The position numbers and the translations under genes are program-made. From NCBI GenBank assembly GCA_023411815.1, contig JAEYOJ010000004.1, positions 1 through 9,779 of the forward strand: 9,779 nt of DNA. The letters are read 5' to 3'. Origin of the DNA: Pseudomonadota bacterium (GTDB taxonomy: Bacteria; Desulfobacterota; Desulfovibrionia; Desulfovibrionales; Desulfovibrionaceae). The notes beneath the pieces were generated by a model. That model ran no database searches, was not told where the DNA came from, and saw nothing but the letters and a program-made list of their open reading frames with translations. The stretch's first letter is position 1. Each line of letters begins with the position of its first letter. This document shows positions 5,223 through 9,779 of the stretch, piece after piece.

Positions 5223-5400
5223 GCGGCGGCCGAGGCCGGACGGCCGGCTTGCGTGCGGAGGCCACGCTCAGGCCTGCCGGGCTGAAAGCCCGTGCGTCCG
5301 GTCCGCACGGGAGCGGAATGCGCAACGGGCTGAGGGCCTCGAGGAGAGCCTCCTCAAGACCCTTGCCCGAAGGCTTGCGGCTTCATGGCGAAGTCCGGCT
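5223..5400. other. Convergent intergenic region with stacked hairpins
   Basis: Between the converging genes lie several stems. CGGGCT-GAA-AGCCCG is at 5278-5292. CCCGTGCG (5289-5296) pairs with CGCACGGG (5304-5311). GAGGAG-AGC-CTCCTC is at 5341-5355. The first two share bases 5289-5292 and cannot form together. None has a T-run, so they are not classical terminators, though they probably separate the two transcripts. Confidence 0.45.
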
Positions 5401-5703
5401 CTAGTCCTCCAGCTCTTCGCCGTTCAACTCTCCGCGGAACTTCCGCGAGAGGCGGAAGACCACGACCTTGCGCGGCGGCAAGGTGATGGTCTCGTTGGTC
5501 TGGGGGTTGCGCCCCTTGCGGGCCCGCTTGTCATACGCCTCGAACTTGCCGAAACCGCTGATGAGCAGGGAATGGTCGCGCTTGATGGACTGCTTCATGA
5601 TGTCGAGCAGGGTTTCCACGTGCGCCTTGATCTCGGCCCGGTTCAAGTCCGTCTTCTCGTAGATGTAATCCACGATCTCGGCCTTGGTCAGCGTCTTGCT
5701 CAT
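5401..5703 (-). CDS. ihfA: Integration host factor alpha-like DNA-binding protein
   Basis: This 100-residue protein belongs to the HU/IHF family of DNA-bending nucleoid proteins, which act as dimers. The start LTKAEIVDYIYEKTDL matches the alpha-helical dimer region of IhfA. GFGKF (50-54) is the conserved turn. GRNPQT (64-69) carries the proline (67) at the tip of the DNA-gripping arm that intercalates between base pairs. Residues 74-90 continue the family's LPPRKVVVFRLSRKF-type C-terminal strand and helix. Length is normal for IhfA. The frame is open upstream, but the family start and GGAG eight bases ahead support the ATG at 5703. It lies 25 bases downstream of the HIT gene and is likely co-transcribed. 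HU versus IHF cannot be settled fully by eye; alpha-type IHF is the better fit. IHF often assists sigma54 promoters, one of which lies 0.5 kb away. Confidence 0.85.
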   Translation of the reverse strand: MSKTLTKAEIVDYIYEKTDLNRAEIKAHVETLLDIMKQSIKRDHSLLISGFGKFEAYDKRARKGRNPQTNETITLPPRKVVVFRLSRKFRGELNGEELED

Positions 5704-5728
5704 GTGCGGTCTCCGCTCGCCCAGGCCG

Positions 5729-6151
5729 CTAGGTTCTGACCGCGCTTGCGATGCGTTGGGCATAGTCGTTCATCTCCTCCTTGCCGGCATAGGAAGTTTG
5801 GCCCCATAGCGTGAGACCGTCGCCGGCGAACCGCGGGATAAGGTGGAAGTGGGCGTGCATCACCACCTGGCCAGCCGCGGCGTTGGTATTGACGCCAAGG
5901 TTGAGACCATCCGCCCCGGTCCCTTCCATGACGGCCCTACCCACGACCTTGGTCGCCGCAAGGATCTCCTCGCCCAGGTCGCTGGGCAAATCGAGCAAGG
6001 TACGATAATGCTCCTTGGGAACGAGCAAGGTGTGGCCCTTCATACTGGGTGCGATATCGAGAAAGGCAAGAAGCCTTTGGCTTTCGTAGACCTTGGCGCA
6101 GGGCACCTCACCGGCCGCTATCCTGCAGAATATGCACTGTTCGTCCCGCAT
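5729..6151 (-). CDS. HIT-family nucleotide-binding hydrolase
   Basis: The 140-residue protein shows the histidine triad HAHFH (99-103, within VVMHAHFHLIP) and an N-terminal CIFC (Cys 6 and 9) that typically binds structural zinc with nearby His residues (His 48 is a candidate). Members of the HINT/PKCI branch cleave phosphoramidates and related AMP conjugates. The exact substrate here is unknown. The length is that of single-domain HIT proteins. A GTG two codons earlier is open, but AAGGGAG (6160-6166) is eight bases from the ATG at 6151 and only two from the GTG, so I chose the ATG. It is the first gene of a probable two-gene unit with the IHF-like gene and diverges from the radical SAM gene. 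Confidence 0.9.
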   Translation of the reverse strand: MRDEQCIFCRIAAGEVPCAKVYESQRLLAFLDIAPSMKGHTLLVPKEHYRTLLDLPSDLGEEILAATKVVGRAVMEGTGADGLNLGVNTNAAAGQVVMHAHFHLIPRFAGDGLTLWGQTSYAGKEEMNDYAQRIASAVRT

Positions 6152-6337
6152 GGTCACGTCTCCCTTGCTTCGGCCTCGCGCCGGATCGCCCGGCCGGTCC
6201 AGCCGTGGTGGCAGCTCTTTTTCGCGCCGATGGCTGGACTTAGCTAAAGCTAACGAACTCAGCAGGTTAAATCAAGACGTTTAGAAAAATATTCATCCCC
6301 CTTACTTTATCCTTCCGCCAAATCGAGCTGGTGTAAC
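6152..6337. promoter_or_regulatory. Divergent control region with TTAGCT dyad
   Basis: This 186-base gap serves the HIT/IHF unit (minus) and the radical SAM gene (plus). It contains a perfect dyad TTAGCT-AA-AGCTAA (6240-6253) in an AT-rich tract (6240-6310), placed like an operator. On the minus strand TTGATT followed 17 bases later by TAGCTT is a weak promoter candidate overlapping the dyad. No convincing plus-strand promoter could be fixed, although the AT-rich tract is the likely location. Confidence 0.4.
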
Positions 6338-7372
6338 ATGCCGCGCATGATCGCCTTCCGCCACCCACGTCCGCGCCGCGGCGCCATGCGCAGGATCATG
6401 CCGGTATTCCTGCCGCAGCACGGTTGCCCCGGACGCTGCCGGTTCTGCTCACAGCGGCTGCAGACCGGGATGGACCGCAGGCCCCTGGCCGACCACCACG
6501 CCCGGCTGGCCGACGAGCTGGACCGCCTGTGGCGGGCGGGCGCCACGCCCATGGAGATCGGCTTCTACGGCGCCACGTTCACGGCCCTGCCCGAGCCGTG
6601 GCCCGGGCGGTTCGTGGCCTTGGCGGCATCCTATATGAAACGCGGACTTATTGCACGCATCCGCTGCTCAACGCGGCCCGATGCCTGCGATTTTTCCCAG
6701 CTGGCCGGATTGCGCGACCAGGGGCTCGCCATGGTCGAAATCGGCGTGCAGACCTTCGACGCCCAAGCCCTGGCCCGCTCGGGCCGCGGCCATGGTCCGA
6801 CGGAGGCCCTGGCCGGCTGCCGCGCGGTGCGCGAGGCGGGCCTGGCCTTGGGGCTGCACCTCATGCCCGGCCTGCCCGGCCAGTCCGGTTCCGCCTTCCT
6901 GCGCGACATCGACACGGCCGTGACCCTGGAGCCCGAGAGCGTCCGCCTGCATCCCTGTCTCGTCCTCGCCGGCACGCCCCTGGCCGAGGACCTTGCGGCC
7001 GGGAAATACCGGCCCTGGGGCCTCGAACGCACGATCAACCTTCTGGCCCTGGCCCTGCTGCGCCTGTGGAGCCGCTCCATTGACGTCATCCGCCTGGGCG
7101 TCGCGCCCGAGGAGGCCTTCGTCACGAGCATTCTGGCCGGACCGTGGCATGCGGCCCTGGGCCAGCGCGCCATGTCCCTGGCCCTGCACCTGCACGTCCG
7201 CTCGCACGCCGCGGCCCTGGGCCGGCCGTCCAAACGGCTGCGCCTGCCCCGCCGCTACCTGAGCGACGTGCGCGGCTGGCGCGGCGAGCTGCTGCCGTCC
7301 TGGCGCAGGCTCGGGCTCGGGCCCGAGGCGTTGATCGCCTGGGATCGCGAGTTCTTCTTGCTGGAGGCCTGA
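6338..7372 (+). CDS. Elp3-like radical SAM protein
   Basis: The 344-residue protein has the radical SAM cluster motif CxxxCxxC in HGCPGRCRFCSQ (Cys 30, 34, 37), which binds the [4Fe-4S] cluster that cleaves S-adenosylmethionine. Further family marks are GATFTALP (78-85), which corresponds to the GGE/GGTF strand, VEIGVQTF (133-140) and MPGLPGQS (176-183). The pattern FLPQHGCPxxCxFCxQ with VEIGVQ is that of Elp3/COG1243-like bacterial proteins. The acetyltransferase domain of true Elp3 is absent, and the C-terminal 100 residues are basic (Arg-rich), which may favour RNA contact. The substrate is not known. The start codon has only a weak ribosome site (GGTG); Met 17 is an alternative but has none. 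It ends 71 bases before pyrB with no terminator between, so read-through into the pyr genes is possible. Confidence 0.85.
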   Translation: MPRMIAFRHPRPRRGAMRRIMPVFLPQHGCPGRCRFCSQRLQTGMDRRPLADHHARLADELDRLWRAGATPMEIGFYGATFTALPEPWPGRFVALAASYMKRGLIARIRCSTRPDACDFSQLAGLRDQGLAMVEIGVQTFDAQALARSGRGHGPTEALAGCRAVREAGLALGLHLMPGLPGQSGSAFLRDIDTAVTLEPESVRLHPCLVLAGTPLAEDLAAGKYRPWGLERTINLLALALLRLWSRSIDVIRLGVAPEEAFVTSILAGPWHAALGQRAMSLALHLHVRSHAAALGRPSKRLRLPRRYLSDVRGWRGELLPSWRRLGLGPEALIAWDREFFLLEA

Positions 7373-7443
7373 ACTTGTTTTAGCTTCCGGCCCGGCGCAG
7401 GGGCGTCACGGCGTATTGCCCACAGGCCAAGGAGAGTCAGCCC

Positions 7444-8373
7444 ATGAAATGGCCGCACAAGGACCTGCTGGACGTAAGCCAGCTCAGCCGCGAGAAAGCC
7501 GAGCACATCTTCCGCACCGGCCAGTATTTCCAGGAAATCAACGCCCGACCGGTCAAGAAGGTGCCCACGCTCAAGGGCCGCACCGTGGTCCTGTTCTTCG
7601 CCGAGCCGAGCACGCGCACCAAGACATCCTTCGACATGGCCGCCAAGCGTCTTTCGGCGGACACCTTTTCCCTGGCCAAATCCGGCAGCTCGCTGAGCAA
7701 GGGCGAAAGCCTCAAGGACACCGCCTGGACCCTCGAAGCCATGAGCCTGGACGCCCTGGTCATCCGCCACCAGTCCAGCGGAGCGGCCCAGTACCTGGCC
7801 GAACGGCTGGAGTGCTCCGTGATCAACGCGGGCGACGGCTGGCACGCCCACCCCACCCAGGCCCTGCTGGACTCCTTCACCTTGTACCAGGAATGGGGCT
7901 CGGTGCGGGGCAAGACCGTCCTCATACTGGGCGACATCGCCCATAGCCGCGTGGCGCGCTCCAACGTGCAGCTGCTGACCATGCTGGGCGCGCGCGTGCG
8001 CCTGTGCGGGCCGCGCACGCTCATGCCCGCGGCCGTGGGAGGCTGGCCCGTGGAGGTCGGATACGACCTTGACGAGGCCGTGCGCGGCGTGGACGCGGTC
8101 ATGAGCCTGCGCCTGCAGCTGGAGCGCCAGGCGGCCTGCCTGTTCCCGGACGCCCGCGAGTACGCGCGCTCCTACTGCCTGGGAATGCGCCACCTGGAGC
8201 GGGCCAACGCCGGCGTGAAGGTCCTGCATCCGGGACCCATCAACCGCGGGCTGGAGATATCCTCCGAGGTCGCGGACTGCCGCGACAGCCTCATCCTCGA
8301 CCAGGTGGCCAGCGGCGTGGCCGTGCGCATGGCCCTGCTGTTCCTGTACGTCACGCGCAAGGAGGGCGAATGA
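7444..8373 (+). CDS. pyrB: Aspartate carbamoyltransferase catalytic chain
   Basis: PyrB joins carbamoyl phosphate and L-aspartate to N-carbamoyl-aspartate, the committed step of UMP synthesis. All expected residues are visible: FAEPSTRTKTSF (STRT 56-59, carbamoyl phosphate binding), the mobile loop SLSKGES with Lys 86, HPTQALLD (136-143), HSRVARS with Arg 169, SLRLQ with Arg 223 (aspartate binding), and HPGPINRG (262-269). At 309 residues it is full length. ATG is supported by AAGGAG (7429-7434) nine bases upstream. Its stop codon overlaps the pyrC start (ATGA). No pyrI regulatory chain gene is next to it. In several bacteria PyrB forms a stable complex with the PyrC made next to it, which may apply here (inference). 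Confidence 0.97.
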   Translation: MKWPHKDLLDVSQLSREKAEHIFRTGQYFQEINARPVKKVPTLKGRTVVLFFAEPSTRTKTSFDMAAKRLSADTFSLAKSGSSLSKGESLKDTAWTLEAMSLDALVIRHQSSGAAQYLAERLECSVINAGDGWHAHPTQALLDSFTLYQEWGSVRGKTVLILGDIAHSRVARSNVQLLTMLGARVRLCGPRTLMPAAVGGWPVEVGYDLDEAVRGVDAVMSLRLQLERQAACLFPDAREYARSYCLGMRHLERANAGVKVLHPGPINRGLEISSEVADCRDSLILDQVASGVAVRMALLFLYVTRKEGE

Positions 8374-9671
8374 TGGCCGCACCCGAACTGGTTATCCGCA
8401 ACGCGCGACGCCTGGGCCGGGCCGTGGACCTGCTCGTGTCCGGCGGCAAGGTGCTGGAGCTGGCCGAGCACGCGCCAGATCGGAATTTCGGCGGCGCGAA
8501 GATCGTTGATGCGGGCGGCGCGATGCTCCTGCCCGCGCTCATCGACGCCCACGCGCACCTGCGCGAGCCCGGCTTCGAATACAAGGAAGACATCGCCTCC
8601 GGCCTGGCGGCCGCGGCGCACGGCGGCTTCGGCCGTATCATGTGCATGGCCAACACGCGGCCCGTCAACGACCACGCCGCCGTGACCCAGGCCATGCTCG
8701 ACGCGGCCCGCAAGGCCTGGCCCCAGGGCCCGGTCCTGCATCCCATCGGCGCGCTGACCAAGGAGCTAAAGGGACAGGAGCTGGCGCCCATGACCGAGCT
8801 GGCCGAAGCCGGCTGCGCGGCCTTCTCCAACGACGGCCTGCCCGTGGCCGACACGGAGCGCTTCCGCCGCGCCCTGGAGTACGCGGCCGGCGTGGGCCGT
8901 CCGGTCATCGACCACTGCGAGGACCCGCACATGGCCCCGGCCGCGGGCGTCAACGAGGGCGCGACCTCCAGCCGTCTGGGCCTGCGCGGCCAGCCCGACG
9001 TGGCCGAGGCCGTGCAGGTGGCCCGCGACATCCTGCTGGCCGAGTACCTGAACGTTCCCGTGCACCTGGCGCACATCAGCTGCATCCGCTCCCTGGAGCT
9101 CATCCGCGCGGCCAAGGCCCGCGGCGCTGCGGTCACTGCCGAGACCTGCCCGCACTACCTGCTGCTGACCGAGCAGGCCGTGGACGGCTACCGCACCGAG
9201 GCAAAGGTCAATCCGCCCCTGCGCACGCAGGCCGACGTGCAGGCCATGCGCGCGGCCATCGCCGACGGGACCATCGACATGCTGGCCACGGACCATGCCC
9301 CGCATGCGGCGCACGAGAAAGACGTGGAGTTCGATCTGGCGCCGTGCGGCATTTCCGGCCTGGACGCGGCCCTGCCGCTGACCTGGGAGCTGCTGCGCGA
9401 GGGCGTCATCGACGAGGCGATCTTCTGCCGTCTGTGGCACGAACGACCGGCCGAGGTTTTCGGCTTGCCCGTCAACCGTTTCCAGCCCGGCGATGCGGCG
9501 GACTTCATCCTGTTCGATCCCGAGGCCTGCTGGACCCTCACGGCCGAAACCATGCACTCCAAGGGCAAAAACACGCCCTTCCTGGGCCGGGAGATGCGCG
9601 GCCGCTGCACGCTGCTGGCCCTGGCCGGCAACGTGGTGCTCGGCAAGGTTTCCTATAGTCCCCAGCCGTAG
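8370..9671 (+). CDS. pyrC: Dihydroorotase (class I)
   Basis: PyrC cyclises N-carbamoyl-aspartate to dihydroorotate, the step after PyrB, with a zinc centre. The 433-residue length and motifs fit class I: DAHAHLREPG (His 61, His 63, Arg 65), ANTRPVND (95-101), SNDG with Asp 155 where class I enzymes use an aspartate ligand, DHCED with His 182, AHIS with His 235, TCPHYLLLTE (259-268), and TDHAPH with Asp 308 near the C-terminal side of the barrel. All metal ligands are kept, so this looks like an active enzyme rather than the inactive DHO-like partner found in some species. The start ATG overlaps the pyrB stop by four bases, indicating translational coupling; a second ATG follows at once. Confidence 0.96.
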   Translation: MMAAPELVIRNARRLGRAVDLLVSGGKVLELAEHAPDRNFGGAKIVDAGGAMLLPALIDAHAHLREPGFEYKEDIASGLAAAAHGGFGRIMCMANTRPVNDHAAVTQAMLDAARKAWPQGPVLHPIGALTKELKGQELAPMTELAEAGCAAFSNDGLPVADTERFRRALEYAAGVGRPVIDHCEDPHMAPAAGVNEGATSSRLGLRGQPDVAEAVQVARDILLAEYLNVPVHLAHISCIRSLELIRAAKARGAAVTAETCPHYLLLTEQAVDGYRTEAKVNPPLRTQADVQAMRAAIADGTIDMLATDHAPHAAHEKDVEFDLAPCGISGLDAALPLTWELLREGVIDEAIFCRLWHERPAEVFGLPVNRFQPGDAADFILFDPEACWTLTAETMHSKGKNTPFLGREMRGRCTLLALAGNVVLGKVSYSPQP

Positions 9672-9692
9672 GAAGTTTACAACCGAGCCAGG

Positions 9693-9728
9693 AGCCTTAC
9701 AGGAGACCAAGCAGCCAAGGAGGTCTCC
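9693..9728 (+). promoter_or_regulatory. Hairpin overlapping a ribosome binding site
   Basis: GGAGACC (9693-9699) pairs perfectly with GGTCTCC (9722-9728), which runs into the AAGGAGG ribosome site (9717-9723) and reaches two bases short of the GTG of the next gene. If it forms in the mRNA it would partly hide the ribosome site. There is no T-tail, so it is not a terminator for pyrC. Confidence 0.45.
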
Positions 9729-9730
9729 AG

Positions 9731-9779
9731 GTGCTCAGGATAGACCCGAGGTGGGGAGAGACGGCAAAGAGCCTGCTTG
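9731..9779 (+). CDS. Start of a further gene, cut by the window edge
   Basis: A GTG at 9731 is preceded, seven bases away, by a perfect AAGGAGG, and the frame stays open for the 16 codons available (reads LRIDPRWGETAKSLL after the start). This is too short to identify. It follows pyrC by 59 bases without a terminator, so it may be a third gene of the pyrBC transcript. Confidence 0.5.
   Translation, partial: MLRIDPRWGETAKSLL

Noticed and set aside
7255..8382. Minus-strand open frame of 375 codons
   Set aside because: It is a shadow of pyrB, caused by GC-rich third positions.
1..9779. CRISPR array, tRNA or rRNA genes, insertion sequence with transposase
   Set aside because: No regular short repeats with spacers, no tRNA-like cloverleaf or rRNA motifs, and no transposase motifs were seen on either strand.

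Overview
The window is a GC-rich bacterial chromosomal segment. Its gene set is an adjacent pyrB-pyrC pair, an IHF-alpha-like protein, a HIT hydrolase, an Elp3-like radical SAM enzyme, a PilZ protein and an OB-fold-type periplasmic lipoprotein. Together with the codon usage this suggests a Desulfovibrio-like sulfate reducer (Desulfobacterota). That assignment is inference from gene content; no rRNA or other taxonomic marker is present.

Layout. Positions 1-1226 hold no convincing protein gene. They contain a perfect hairpin (241-272), an AT-rich stretch with a good sigma70-type promoter (489-518), and directly downstream a strongly structured, U-tract-ended stretch that I read as a candidate small RNA (about 525-711). 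A PilZ-domain protein (1227-2132, minus) follows, with a dyad terminator behind it and a promoter and leader hairpin in front. A 0.5 kb gene-poor gap separates it from a lipoprotein gene (2659-3225, minus) that has its own promoter. Beyond a strong hairpin terminator lie two small minus-strand genes: an acidic 56-residue CxxC protein and a 101-residue protein resembling phage-type hypotheticals.

Positions 4077-4973 have no intact gene but are full of structure. There is a run of perfect hairpins ending in a textbook plus-strand terminator (4428-4460) with no recognisable gene ahead of it. Next to it are the apparent remains of a minus-strand gene broken by frame changes. A well-spaced sigma54-type promoter (4896-4910) lies about 63 bases upstream of a small exported protein gene (4974-5222).

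The right half is conventional. A HIT protein and an IHF-alpha-like protein form a minus-strand pair. A divergent control region contains a small dyad. On the plus strand come a radical SAM protein, pyrB and pyrC (overlapping by four bases), and the first codons of a further gene at the right edge. PyrB and PyrC catalyse consecutive steps of de novo pyrimidine synthesis and are clearly translationally linked. Nothing visible ties the radical SAM gene functionally to pyrimidines apart from position.

The most noteworthy content is non-coding: two candidate plus-strand small RNAs, the sigma54 promoter in front of an unknown exported peptide, and the decayed gene.
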